Assembly: GCA_002104945.1 (NCBI GenBank)
Contig: MCFH01000081.1
Location: forward strand, 1 to 64,000
Reading direction: 5' to 3'
Length of the DNA stretch: 64,000 nt
From: Piromyces finnis
Taxonomy: Eukaryota > Neocallimastigomycota > Neocallimastigomycetes > Neocallimastigales > Neocallimastigaceae
Both the position numbers and the translations under genes were made by a program. This document shows, one piece after another, positions 1 through 14,288 of this stretch (position 1 is its first letter; each line of letters starts with the position of its first letter). The notes under the pieces were generated by a model that saw only the letters and a list, made by a program, of their open reading frames with translations, did not search any database and had not been told where the DNA came from.

Positions 1-2785
1 AGCATCAGAAACAATAATATTCTTAATACTTCTGCTTGGAAGATCTATTCATAAAATAAAATAGTAAATTGATTTTTAATGATTATTTACTAAAAATATT
101 ATCTTTTTTTAAAAAATATAAAAAGTGCTTTAAAAAAAAAAAACTTACTATTTGATAATTTCTTTAAAGCAGCATTATTTGGACTAACAAAGATAACATG
201 AGCAGCTTGTAATTCAGTGATAGTAGCAGCCCATTCAGCAAGGTGTTCATAAATAAATTGATGCTTACTCTTTTCCTTTCCAAGATAATCCTTAATAATA
301 ATGACTGGATGGTTGTTGATCTATTTATATATATATATTAAAATTATATAAATATTATATAAAAAAAAATAATTAATAATTTAATAATTACAATATATAT
401 ATAATTATTTTAATTTTTTTATTATTTATTTTACTATTATTAAGATATATTACATTCTTATCATCGTTCTTTAAATTGATATTTTGATTAATCTTATTTA
501 TAGCAATACTAAGGAGTTCAAGAATTTCATTAAATTTGGATTGAGAATTAGAAGCAGATGCTTTTTTTTTAAAAATATATATATAATAATATTACAAAAA
601 AAAAATAGGTTTTTAGAATAAATAATAATACACAATATATATAATATGCAATACATACAATTCTTTTGACCAAGAGAATTCATTAAAAGAGTATCAAAGA
701 GATTACTTATAACACCAGTACTAACAGTTGGGAATACACCAATTTGACTAGCAAAGTTACTTAACATTTTGCTGGAATCTGGTTGCATAGCTAAGGCTTC
801 ACAATCAATAATAACATAATTGCTAATTAAAATATATATATATTTAGTATAGTTTTTTAAAAAAAAAATAATAATAATAAAGAAACTATAATAATGAATA
901 CTATCTACAATATCCACAATATATCCTAATATATATTTATTGAATTGAAAATAAAAATAATAAATAATAATGATTACTTAATATCCTTGATAAGTTCTTG
1001 AACTAATGCTGTCTTTCCAGAACCAGATGGACCATTAATAAGAATAAAAGTTTCTGGATTTTCTTTTAAGTAACTTTCGATTTGTTGTAAATTTTCTTCT
1101 TGTTCTTCAGTTAATTTTTTTTCATCATCATCATGAGATTTTTCTAACAATTTTACAAGCATTGCTGGATTCCAACCCACCTTTCTTCTTCTGAGTCTCT
1201 TTGATTTGTAAAAATTATATCTACCAGTGAACTTATTAACAACAAAGAAGATTCTAATTGGATCTAAAACATAGTAACCTAAAATAATAATACCACCGAC
1301 AGCAATTGGTAACTATATTTAATTTTAAACAATATATTTAAGTTAATTTATTTTTAATCGCTATAATAAAATGTTTATTTTTATTAATCATTAAAATAGC
1401 ATTTTTTTCTTAGATACGAACAATAATTTTTGGATGATGGGTGCATAAATGACTTATGGCACTAAAAAGCTATATATAATATATTTTATATAATAAAAAG
1501 TTTTTAAATGTTAATTATAACTAATATTTTTAAAGGTAATTTTCATTTAAAAAAAAAAAAAAATCTACTAACAGTAAGGTTATCATATTGAATAGTAATT
1601 TTAGTTCCATCGATAACACAATCATTTAAACAAATTTTTGCACTAGTAGCTGATCTTCTACTCTTGAAGATAATGCGGGCTTTATCATCATTCTTTTTAG
1701 AAGAAATTTCAACAATTGGTCCAAATTTTCTAAAGTGTCTGAAAAGGGTTTCCTTTTTTTTTATTATTATTGAAAGAATTAATGTTAAGAAATAATTAAT
1801 AATAATATTTCATGTTTAGCTATTACTTTTTTTTTTTTTTTTTTAATATATATATATTGCAATAGTTTGGTTTTAATATTTAAAATGTTTAATTTGAATT
1901 TAAATATTATAGCATACTCTATCTAATGATTGACCCTTGAAATCAATTAATAATCTTTATTTAATATTATATATTATTAAGAAAAAATAATAATAATAAT
2001 AATTCAAAGATTAATATGAAATTAATACTAATATTCTATGGAATTGGATATATATATATTTTTTGACATGATAATATAAAAACATACCTAGTACTTGGAT
2101 ATATAGAATCAACATCTTCAACAAATGGTACACCTTCGACTTCAAATACTCTAACTTTTCTACCATTACAAATACTCCATGGATTCTTTTCTAATAAATT
2201 ATCACGAATAGCCTTAAGAATTTCATCCTTATCACCATTGTAAGAATATCTAACAAAAATACCACCTTCCTTAACACTTGGTTCAATACCATTTAATTCA
2301 AAATAGCTTGGGAAAGCAGAAGGTAAAAATCTTTTTTTAGCATTTTCCATCATTCTAATTTGTCTACCTTTAGTGATAAATAGATTTCTAAAATCAAATC
2401 TCGAAATTTTTAATGGAAAAACATTATCAAACCATAAAACATTTTCTTTTAAACCCTATTTTTTTATTCATTATTAATAGTTTTATGATTATATATTATT
2501 GTATTTTTGTGTAAATATATGTAATGTAAAAGAAATTATTTAAATATATATATATTAATAATTCATTTAATATTATGAATATTAAAATATAGCAATTATT
2601 TTAAAACTAAAAATCACATTATTATCAGCAGAAGAAGATTCAAAACGTAATTGTTTTTGAATAAATGGTTTATTTATTAAAGTTTTTGAGTTTAATTGAA
2701 TATTAGTTAGAGAGGTTTTCAAGACAGAATTTAAAAGTAATCCTGACTTTGGATTTATTATACTCTTTTGGTATAAACCTAACAT
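1..2785 (-). CDS. YME2: YME2-like mitochondrial inner-membrane protein (RRM + P-loop), 3' end outside window
   Basis: Ten exons join in phase: 2785-2618, 2455-2088, 1954-1918, 1752-1573, 1469-1422, 1312-978, 822-659, 560-454, 320-149, 44-<1, giving 541 residues up to the window edge. Residues 1-50 are poor in acidic residues and resemble an organellar presequence. An LWFDNVFPLK motif follows the first intron. An RRM lies at about 165-250 (FRKFGPIVEIS). A membrane segment sits at about 268-284 (LPIAVGGIIILGYYVLD), followed by a Walker A motif GPSGSGKT near residue 360 and then VIIDCEA. This order (RRM, membrane span, RNA12/AAA-like domain) is that of yeast Yme2, an inner-membrane protein with a matrix RRM that affects organellar DNA/RNA maintenance. 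The donor of intron 5 is the unusual GTTCGT; all others are ordinary. Exon 3 is only 37 nt. The family call is secure. The function is uncertain if the host has hydrogenosomes rather than mitochondria. Confidence 0.88.
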
Positions 2786-3505
2786 TTTGTCTCTTTTTTT
2801 TATATTTTTATTTTTTTTTATTCTTTCTTTTTATTTATATATAATAATTACATACAGACTTTAATTTTCTATGTTAATTAAAATATAAGAAAGAATATAA
2901 CCAATAATACTATGATGTAATAAATGGATTTATCTATATTATCAGGATATACACTTTCAATAAATAAAAAAATAAAGAAAAAATTAATATATTTTTTTAT
3001 TCTAATTAATTTTAATTATATGAAAAAAAATTTTATATAACAAACTTTTAATTAATTATTTCACGAAAAAAAAAAAAATTATTAAAACGCAATTTAAATA
3101 AATAAGATTTTTTTATTATTTGTTCCATAATTTAAATAAAACTCTCTAAGCATTAATGTAATAATGTCAAAATAATAAAATAGTTAATTAAGAGGTTGAT
3201 AGTTGATGTATAATAATAATAATATATACTATTTTTTTTTATTTTCTTTTTTTTTAATTTTTTGTTTTATTCACACGACTTAGTAATAAATTAGCCACTA
3301 TAAAATAAATAGTAAAAATTATTAATATATAATTTAATTTTCTTTACCTATAAATTAAATAAAAACTGTATTTTATTATTGATATGTTTTATTTTACATT
3401 TAAGGAATATATTAATAAAATATTTATATCCACATTACATATATTGATATATAATTATTTTATTTTATTTGAATTCTACATTTTACAAATGTTTATTCTT
3501 TAACG

Positions 3506-3538
<33 letters not shown>

Positions 3539-6500
3539 AATTATAATTCATTTAAATTAGTCTTAAATTCTAAATGTCTTAAATATTAATATTTTATATT
3601 TACACATATAAATCATATTCTTGTTTCTTATTTTACATCAATCTATATATCTTTGTTTTTTTTATATTACATTAATTCATATTTAAATATAATCATTATT
3701 AATAAATAAATTGAAACATTAAACTTTTTAGCTTTTTTTTTTTTAAATCAATTCTATATAATATCAAGAAATTTTTTTATTATGACTTTAATAATCCTAA
3801 CTATATAAATATACAATATAAATATTCATATTCTATATAAAAAAAAAGAGAGAGAGATAACTAAAATATTTAGATACCTTTAACATAACAAAATATTAAA
3901 TTTATTGTATTAATACTTTTATTAAGGATTTTATTCTTATATTAACTATTTTATTATATAACTTATCAAAGCTTTTAATAAAATTTTAATGATTACATTA
4001 TCAAAACTAACTTGATTATGAGTTATAAATATAGTTGTTATAAATCAAACTTTTGATAAACTTTTTCTTTTTTAATTTCAAACTTATTAATATATATATC
4101 ATATTTAGCATTAATATTTAATAATTTAATAAATAAAATATAATATTTATTAATAATGATTTTTCTTTCAACCATTTTATTATATATATATGTTTTGTCT
4201 TTATAACATCTAAACTTTTAATAATAATAATATTATTATTATTAAAGATTATCAGTTTATAATTTAATTATTATTATGAAATTGTTTTAATTCTTTCTTT
4301 ACATTTTTTTACTATTCATAAAATATTTGACACTGCTTAGCTAAAATTTTATAGGCTAATAGCCTATAAATTTATATAAGAAATTATAAAATGAATTTTT
4401 AATCATAGTCAAAATCATTTTAAAAAAAAACATTTTAAAATTAAAAAACTATATTTTTTCAAACTAAAAGATTTTACACGAATTATAAAAAAAAATAACT
4501 AGATTATTATTATTTTATTAATATATCCTTTAAAATTTGATACTTGTTTTACAATAACTTTTCATAAATTTATAAAATAAAACTGATTGCCCATTATTAG
4601 TTCACAAATATAAATAAATATTTAAATGTGTGTAGTAGGGTAATAGTAAAAGTATTTTTATTATATAATTAAACATAAACAAAAAAAAATAAATATAATT
4701 AGTTAATTAAATCTATAGCATGGATAATGTCAATGGATTTTTAAATTTAAATATTATTCTTTTTTTTAAAAAAATCAATAATGATTCAAAAATTTAAATT
4801 ATTTATTAAATAAGCATATTGTATAATTAAATATATTAATTTTTCAACTAGTAAAAGTAATTTTATATTTTTCATATTTATATAAAAAACAAAATAGTAG
4901 GGGTTCAACAGTTCAACTAACACTACATCTTTGTTATTAAAGCAAAACTATTTTGTAATTTGATAAGCCATATATATATAAAAAAAAGCTAATAATTATT
5001 AAATTATTCTTTAATAAATAAAACTTGAAATTCGGGTTAGGTTATCAAATGATTTAAATTTTTATAATATAAATACGATTTATTTTTAATAAATAAAAAT
5101 ATAGACTAATAATAAAAATATAAAATAGATTATAGCTATTACTATTTGAAAGTCTGTTATTCTAATACGGATGTATTCTTTAAACATTTATGATCCTTTA
5201 TTATATATCACATAGTTTAATTATTTAAGGTGATGTCCTCATGCTTCTCACACCTATTTCTATCATTACACAAAGAATAACTTTAATTTTAATTTTTTTA
5301 TATATTTGTATATATTAATTTTGTATTCAGTAATTTAATTTATATTTCATTTACAAATATTGGTTAAAATTACAATAAAAATTTTTAGTGAAACCTTAGA
5401 AAAGGATTTTACTGAAAAATAATATAATTTAAAGTTTAAATTATGATTTATGAACTTAATTAAAATCTATTCCAAATAAAGAAAAAAGCAAATATAATTA
5501 ATACAAAAGTTTATTTTTATCATAATATTTTATAATAAATAAGGTTTATTAATGAGTTAAAAATGTGTAATTTTAATTATTAAAAATCTTTAACAAATCT
5601 TTAATTTCAAGTTAACTAGAAAAAAGACTAGTTTTAAATAATTACTATTTTATTTCTATTTTATAAGTTATCCTTTTTTATAATAATGTAGACTTTTATA
5701 ATATATCTTTCTTGAATTTAGCAATGTTTAATAAATACATGACAATACAAATTATGAAACAAGTGTTTATATAGAATAATATTTTATGGTAATAAATTTT
5801 GATGCAAATTACCATAATTTAAAATATTGACGGATAAAAAAATTAGAATATTGAATTTAATCCACCAATTTCATTTTTCTTACTAAATTGATATATAAAT
5901 AAATATATTGATTCATTATATTATTTATATAATATATATAATATTATTTGAATTTAAATCATAATCAACAAATAAAATAAAAATTTAATACATTATTAAC
6001 CTATAAATAATTATATTAATATCAATATATTCTAATATATGTCATTAAAAAATTATAACATATTATATACTCAATTTAATTATGGAATATTTTTTAAACA
6101 TCATCATGATTTATAGGATTTATGAAATACAAGAATGGAAACTTTAAAAAACATGATTTAAATACAACTTAATATTTAGCCAAATAATAATAATAATAAT
6201 AAAAAAAAGAGTATGAATATAAAAAAAAACAATAATTTTTCAATAATAAATGTATCATTTAAAATTAAAAGTAATTGTAATTACTAAAATAGATAGTTAG
6301 TATAGTTTCACTATTGAGTACATTAAAACTTAACATTAAATAGTTATCATTATAATATGATATCTTTTTTTTTTTCTATACAAAAAAAGATATTAGAATT
6401 TATATAGATTAGCCATAAAGTCATAATAGTAATCTCTTTTTAAATATATTTATGAGAATAATAAGTGTGTGGAAATTATATGTAGAATTATAAAAAAAAA

Positions 6501-8764
6501 ACCAAAGTTTTAGATAATATATGTCATCATCAACACTATAAAATGAGGTTTAACCAAGTGATTTAAAAGTATTACAAGTACATAATGGACATAATGGTTG
6601 AACCAAGTAATTTATTAATAAATATAGATTTGATTCTAAATATATAAATAGAAATAAATAATAATAAAATAATATATATAACATGATATTGATTATTGTA
6701 ATTTTAATATAATTATAACATATTATTATCTAATAGTATCATTTATTTGATTTTTCCCTCTTTTGTTTTGTTTTGTTTTATTCTATATTATTAATATATT
6801 ATATATATAATATATATAATTAAAATTACCAATCCTAATTATATGTAAAAATAAAAGACTTATCTTATTGGTAATAATATATAATAATATATAATACAAT
6901 AATATTGGAAAATATATGTTGCTGGATATTATTTAGGATTAAGGATAATTATTTTTTCAAATGACATAACATAGTAGTAAGCTTATGATGTATATATTAA
7001 TATTCTGGCAAATAATAACCTTCAATGATTATATCACATTCATAATAATGATAGTAACTTTATTAATAGTAGTAATTAAAACTAATAACGTTTTATTAAA
7101 CTGTGAAATATTTTATTTCACCATTTCTCTCTCATTAATTTAATCACTAAAAATAATAAAAACAAATAAAAATGCATAATAATCATTGACCTTTTATATT
7201 ATTATTTCTTATCATGATATACAAAAAAAAAAAAGCGACTAATGACATAAATTTAATTATTTGTAATTAAAATATTATGAAAACTTATTTTGTATGGCTG
7301 AGGTATTTTTGTAATATTTCTGTATTTATTACTATAAAATCTATTAAACATAAACATGGCGTCAATTAACCTTCCATTATTAAAAAAAGACTATTTTAAT
7401 AGTAATATTCATTTATTTTATTATAAACATAAAATATAGATAATACTGAATATTTTAATTATTAAAAATATTTACTTTATTATTAATACTTGCAAAAGTC
7501 TGATATGATATAAAAATAAAATTTATCAAACATTCTTTTCTTGTTCATATTTTAATTTTTAAATATTTAAATATATGTATAATAAGCCACAAAATATTAT
7601 ATTTTTTAAAAAAAAGTTTAATGGGAAATTCTTTATATAAAAATTAAATATATAGGATGAAGACACGAGTTCTTTACGGTTAACGACTACTTATAATCAT
7701 AGGTTCATTTTCAAGAATTTTATGAAAATTCCGTTTTATATACACTTTTTTTTATTTGGTATTTCAAAACTATTAAAAATAAATAAATAAAATTATATAC
7801 CTATTTAATAATTTAAGTCATTCACAATTTATTCCAAATAAGAATTTATTATTATTATTATTATTAGTAGTAGTAGTAGTAGTAGTATTCAAAATTTAGA
7901 ATTATAATTATATTTGATAAATTAGCACGCACTTATATCTAAAAAAATAGTAATTTACATTTCTCACACATTTCTCTACCATAGTATTGTTAGTTTTTTT
8001 ATAGTAAAATTTACTTTGGTATATAAAGATCATTTCAATAGTATTTCACATCTTTAACATTATTAAATTAAGCATTTACATACAAATAAGTCTTTTTAAT
8101 TGTTCCTTAATCAAACACCAATACTGTTCTTTTACCTTTTTTTTTTTTACCTTTCTAATTCCTTTTTGATAATTCATTTTCAATTTTTAATATTTGTTAT
8201 GCTAAATTTTAAATTATATATTTTCTTATTATTAATATAATAATATATAAATTTCAATTTATTAAGTATTCACTATAATATATTACAATATATTAAATTA
8301 ATTTTAAAAAATAAAATAAAAACAATTAATAAATTTTATTTTATATTCTTTTGGTTAAACTCTCTTTTAAAAGAATGAAACTTTTAAAGTTATATATATT
8401 CCAATATATTGTATTATATATTAATAATTTGTGAGGTATTTATTTTTATTAATTAATATATATTAATATAGAATAAATCTCTATCATTAGATAATATAAT
8501 ATATTATGTAATAGTAATAGTATAATATATTAATCTAATAATTATTTGAAAAGAGTTAAATGTCATATTACAACATATAAATATCAATATATATAATGTA
8601 ATATAATGTAATATACGTTAGATATATATTATTAGTATATTCATATATAATAAAATTATATAGAATTTTAATATCTAAAATAAAAAAGTTTAAAATAAAT
8701 AATTTTATATGATATAGGATTTGAAATAAGAGCGCAAATTGTTAATAAATAATCATATAACCAT

Positions 8765-8803
<39 letters not shown>

Positions 8804-9807
8804 CATGAAATATTAAATCATCACTCATAATTATTAAATAAATAATAATTATTACCTACTTTCTAATAATATAAAAAATAATAATAATAATAATTAATAA
8901 ATATTATTTATTGTTTATTATATACTTTTATATATATTTATAATATTTATCTATTTATTATTATTTATGACATTTTAAAAAATTATATAATTAATAATAA
9001 TATTTCATATAATAAAATAGTACCATAAATTTTAATAATTTATATAATTATAATAATATTTTCTTTTATTTTATTTTTTCTCTACTTTTTTTTTTCTTTT
9101 CAAAATTATTCAAAATTTAAAAAAAGAAAAAAGTTGTATAATATTATAGTATTAATATTCTAAATGATAATATTCAATAATCTTAAAAACTTTCAAAAAC
9201 AACAAATATATATAAAAAATAATAACAAAATACCTATATCATATTAAATATTAATAGTCTATTAACAAGGTAAATATCATATAAATTTCGTAATTATGTT
9301 TCTTATATATGCACACACAATTTCACAAAACAGAATTTGAAACCAAAAAAAATAAAAAATAAAAAATAGAAATAATAATAAAAATAAAAACAACATATTA
9401 AATAGTTAAAATAATATTAAATAGAAAAAAGAGAGAGGAATAAAGATATTAATTGGAAATAATTTTAATAGTAGACACTATAATAATAATTTAAATTCAA
9501 AAAATATGGAATAAACAATAATAATATAGAAAAGAGAAAAAAAAAGAATGGAAAAGAAAATAGATATAATATATATTGATTCTATCGGCATTTAGTAATA
9601 AAAAAAAAAAAGACACAGTAATAGCTTTAATATTGGAGAATTTTTATAATTAGAAATAATAAAACCTTTTAATAATATTAAAATATGGTAAATAATATAG
9701 CAAAAAAATAATGGTATTATATATATGGAAAAGCATTTGGAAATTTAAATATTTAATTTTTAAGAAACATATTTCTTAAAAATAATGATAATAATAATAG
9801 AAAATGG

Positions 9808-9851
<44 letters not shown>

Positions 9852-10263
9852 GAATAAAAGTGTGTTTTGTAAAATAAAAATTATTAGACTTTATATTTTA
9901 AATATGAAATAATGTGTATAAAATCCTAAGAGTTATTTATAAATAACTTCTACCATTTATAAAAGTTTAAAAAAAAAACTAATAAGTTATAATACCAAAG
10001 AATATATTATAATAATGACTTCAAAAAAAAAAAATAACATTTAATAAAATGTAAAAAATGTAAAAATATATATATATAAGAACATAAAATATTTACATAT
10101 ATATTAGAAATTTAATTTTTAATATCTTTTTTAGAATAAAAAATATTAAATTAACATTACATTTAAACATTTATATATTATATATATTATATATTATTAG
10201 TAATAAATCATATAAGAAAACTATCAAACTCTTTTTCTTTAACATTATAAAACTTTAATAATA
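2786..10263. other. 7.5-kb AT-rich gene-poor region
   Basis: I see no supported gene, tRNA or conserved ORF on either strand. The stretch holds A/T microsatellites, an A31 run near 3506-3536, an A-run of about 36 near 9813-9849, a TTA/GTA composite repeat near 7850-7887, an AAT repeat near 8768-8800, and an 11-bp palindrome at 4348-4370. Slightly GC-richer islands at 5220-5260, 7320-7375 and 7650-7735 have no recognisable content. The last few hundred bases are presumably the 5' region of the kinase gene. Confidence 0.7.
4348..4370. repeat. Perfect 11-bp palindrome with GC core
   Basis: Arms 4348-4358 and 4360-4370 are exact reverse complements around a single A, with cores AGGCTA and TAGCCT. 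It is the clearest GC-containing dyad in the surrounding desert. It could be cruciform-forming DNA or a dimeric protein site; no gene is close enough to assign it. Confidence 0.5.
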
Positions 10264-13200
10264 ATGACGACAACTCTACCTGCAATATTACCTTCACTGA
10301 CGCCTACTTCTTCCCCAACAAGGGAGTCAAGTACTTATAATGAAAACGCTTTACTATCTATGAATAGTAATCAAAATATTACACCAATATCTTCCTTTTT
10401 AAATACAAATAATACACCAATAACACCAGATTCTTGTAATTCTTCTTCTTTTACTAATAAATTACCAAAAATAAAGCTTGTATTAAAACTACCACCTTCT
10501 ACAACCCCTAAAAAACGTTCTGTCTCTAAATCTACTTCAACAATATTACATAAACCAATAAATATCCCACCTTCTGATTCTTCCATTAATCATATAAGTA
10601 AAAATGACCTAAGTGCCTCAGCAAAAACTGCTATGATGATTGATGAAATAATGAATACACTTTTTGATACAACAGAAATTTTACTTAGAAGTCAAAATAG
10701 TGACCAATATAAGGCAAGAAAACTTAATAGTTCTGAATCTTCAAAATCAAAATCTAAAAATACAAAATTAAGGAAAATTCGTACTAGTGCCAGTAAAATT
10801 AAAAAGTCTCCAGTAAAAATAACACCAACCAAAAAGGTAATAAAGAAAAAGCAAACTCAAAAAATAAGTCAAGAATCTAATCATCTCAAAACAATTGAAG
10901 TCTCAGAAGGACAAATTGAAGACTCAATACTAGATACAAATACTATCGTTTCAAACTCTTTATCTGAAAATAAAACAAAAAAAACAGAAATGTCTTCTGC
11001 TACCATTTCAAATGAAGAATCAAATTTAATGAAAACTACCTCTTCCATTCAATCCTCCCCAAAATTTAAAAATAATGAAATTTCCCAACAAACATTTAAG
11101 CTCAAAAAAATAAAATTCATTTACAATCCAAATACTAATAGTGATGAAAATAATAATAATAATAGTGAAAGTACCACCCTAGAAAATGGAAACCGCAAAA
11201 GAAAGTCTAGTAATCAAAAAATTACTTCACCAAAGAAAAAGAGAGAGGTTGAAAATATCAATTCTGATTCAACAGAACTTTCTAAAAGTTTATTCACTAG
11301 CGAGAAGGAAGAATCCTCTACCCATCCAATTATTCACTTAAAAGTTTCAAGTAGTAATGATGGAAATGAAGCTTCAAAGGATGATGACTCAGAACAAACT
11401 CAAAAGAAGAAAGGTAGAAAGAGAACTACACCTACAAAGAAAACTACTAAAACCACTAAATCTAAAAAAGTAAATGATACTGCTATACCAATTAATCAAA
11501 AATCACCTCCACAACGTTCACCAGAAGCTCAACCTCAAACTAAATCTTACCAAATGTCAAAATTAAATTATGCTATCAACACCAGTTATACTCCTTCTTC
11601 CTCTAAATTGAATCTTTCCTATACTCCATCTTATATGAACCAAAATGATGGTAGTAGATTTAATTCTTATCTTTCCTCATTAAAACATAAACCAAGTTAT
11701 GTTCATTCCCCACTTACCAATTCCTTTACTTTTGATCAAACTCAAAATAGTATACCGGCAAATAAGGAGTATATTCCCTCTAAATTAAATATTAGTACAA
11801 CAGCTTATGATCCAAATCATAATAGCTATAAAATAAAAACAACACAAATCAGTCCAACCAGTCAAATACTAAAAAATAATCTTTTGAAAAGTAAAAGTGG
11901 TAAAAAGATCACTTCTAAATCTAAAAAAGAAAAAATTAGTATTATTGATGTATTGAAGCAACGTGAAAGTCAACTTTTTACCTCTTCCTCCAAAAAGCTT
12001 CACTCTAAATCCTCTATTTCATCATATTATGGTAAACCATCTCGTAAACGTTACTCAAGTTATGTAGATGAGGCCAAGGTTAAACCTTTATCAATTCAAT
12101 CCAATACCTCTTCTATTAATTCTACTGTATCTATTATTTCTACCCCACACCAAAATGATAATACCAAAAATAAACCTGACCTCAAAGCTACCTCAAAGGT
12201 TAAGAATGAGCCTAATAACATACGTGTTAAATCATTCTCTACCCCAGCATCACCTAAAAGTTTATCAGACGATTCCTTAAGAAACAAAGCACATTCTTAT
12301 ATTCAACGCTCTCTCACCTCTTGTAAATCATTGACTGAGAAATTTGAATTTCATTCCATTCTTGGTTACGGTTCCAATGGTGTCGTATTAGGTGCAAGAA
12401 GACGTTCTGATAATTTAGATGTCGCAATAAAATATATTTATAAAACTCCTTCCTCAAAAATTTGTGAAGAAGTTAACATTTTAAAAGAAGTTTCACCTCA
12501 CCCATCTATTATTCGGTATATTGATTCCTTTGAAGATAATAATTGTATTTATTTAGTTACAGAAAAATCAGGAAGTTCCTGGGTACAAAGTGAAGATACC
12601 AATCAAATTTTAACTTGTGAATCACCAGCAACTGGTCGTATTGTTTTATATTCTACCACTTGTAACACCAGTTCTCTCTTTGATTATATTGAACTCAACG
12701 GTTGTGTTCCACCACCAGAACAAAAACGTATGTTTAGAGATATTGCGGAAGCTGTTTATGCTCTTCACTCTAACAATATCGTTCACGGTGATATTAAGGA
12801 AGAAAATATTCTAATTGATAGCCATCATAATCCAAAACTTTGTGATTTTGGACATGCTCGTCACATTAGTAATAATTCACCACCACATTTCGCTGTCTAT
12901 GGTACTTTAGAATTAAGTGCCCCGGAACTTATGCCAAACCTTAATGTTCCAAGTCACCTTACTAAAAGCCATGTTGTCAAACGTTATAATGGTATGGCTC
13001 AAGATATTTGGGCTTTAGGTCTAGTACTTTATACTATGACCCACGGAGAATTACCATTAAATCATTCTAAAGTTATCAGTAAGGAAATTGATTTAACTTC
13101 TAATAAATACAAAGAATATCCATGTACCTACAATCGTAATCTCAGTAAAGGTAAAAAAAAAAAAAACTTTTAACTAATAGAATTATAACAAATTTTCCAA

Positions 13201-13374
13201 TATTGATTAAACTTTACATATTAACAATTTTTTTTTTTTTAATTATCATTATTTTACTTTTTTTAAATTTTAATAGATTGTATCCATTTAATTCGAAGAA
13301 TGCTAACTGTGGATATGAAAAAGAGAGCTACAATTAAAGAAATCATTAATCACCCATGGTTAAAAAAGAAATAA
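10264..13374 (+). CDS. Serine/threonine protein kinase, CAMK-like, non-RD type, long disordered N-terminus
   Basis: Two exons, 10264-13150 and 13277-13374, splice in phase to 994 residues. The second exon completes the domain with a RRMLTVDMKKRATI motif and HPWL, the usual end of a CAMK/SNF1-type catalytic domain. The domain starts near residue 693: glycine loop GYGSNGVV, VAIK lysine, catalytic loop HGDIKEEN near 841, DFG near 862 and SAPEL after it. All catalytic residues are present, but the HRD arginine is Gly, so it is a non-RD kinase and may not need activation-loop phosphorylation. Residues 1-690 are low-complexity, Ser/Thr/Lys-rich, with basic clusters (KKKGRKR, AT-hook-like), which suggests nuclear or nucleic-acid association. 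I cannot name an ortholog. The first ATG lies in a clear drop of A+T content and fits the start. Confidence 0.88.
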
Positions 13375-13536
13375 TTTTTTTTTTTTTTTTTACATTTCTA
13401 ATATTAAGATATATAAAAGTAACTATTGGATTTTCTATATTAAAAAAAAATTCGTTCGTTTATCATTTATATTACAATTACATTTTTAAAAAAAGAACTA
13501 CATATTTTAATTGATCGCTTTTTCTGGAAAATAATT

Positions 13537-13574
<38 letters not shown>

Positions 13575-14249
13575 ATAGCATATCTTATTGTTAATATGTA
13601 CAAATAATATTTAAATTAATATTTTTTTTTTACTCTATTCATAGTCGACAACTAATATATTTTAAAAACATAAAAAATGATAATAATAATACCAATTATA
13701 CTATAAACTATTAAAAATAATAATAATAATAATAATGGTATTAAAAAAATCTTCAAATATTCAATAATTGGGTATATATTATTATTAAACATTTAATTGT
13801 AAATTTTTTATATAATTTTTTCTTAAACTATTATTTTTTTTTCTCGTTTTAATTTTTTTAAAAAAAAAAAAATATTATTACTATTACAATTATCACTGTT
13901 ATTATTTTCTACTTTTCTTTAATCTACAATAGAAGTAATAGCGAATATCATTTAAAAAAAAAAAAAAAAAAATAGATAGAAACACCATAATCAAAAGTTT
14001 TATATATAATAGTAATAATATTAATTATAAAAATTTTGAATTCTCATTTTTAAGTATCATTTTTTAAGCATTTATAATAATAAAATATATATATAATTAA
14101 AATCTATAGTAATCTTTTATATTAATTATAATTTATGAAAAGATAATGAGATAATAATAATAAAAAAAAAAAAAAAGACAAAATAAAAAGTTAGGAAAAG
14201 AAGAAAAGAATACTTGAATGCTGATGAAATAAAAACTAGTAAGTTTAAT

Positions 14250-14288
14250 AAAAAGCATCACATAAAATACAAGTATATGATGCTTTTT
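14250..14288 (+). repeat. 11-bp hairpin followed by a T-run
   Basis: AAAAAGCATCA at 14250-14260 and its exact reverse complement at 14278-14288 are separated by a 17-nt loop and run into about 16 T. The shape is like an intrinsic or Pol III terminator, but in this genome T-runs are common and no RNA gene upstream is evident. Confidence 0.4.

Noticed and set aside
498-917. Unspliced 139-codon frame
   Set aside because: It contains real YME2 exon 7 and part of exon 8 but reads through introns; replaced by the spliced model.
7650-7735. Possible tRNA (GGTTCATTTTCAAG resembles a T-arm)
   Set aside because: No acceptor stem, anticodon arm or D-arm could be built around it.
9813-9849. Long A-run as a retrotransposon tail
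   Set aside because: No element sequence like the LINE 3' end (GATGCCGTT) precedes it on either strand; A-runs are common in this genome.
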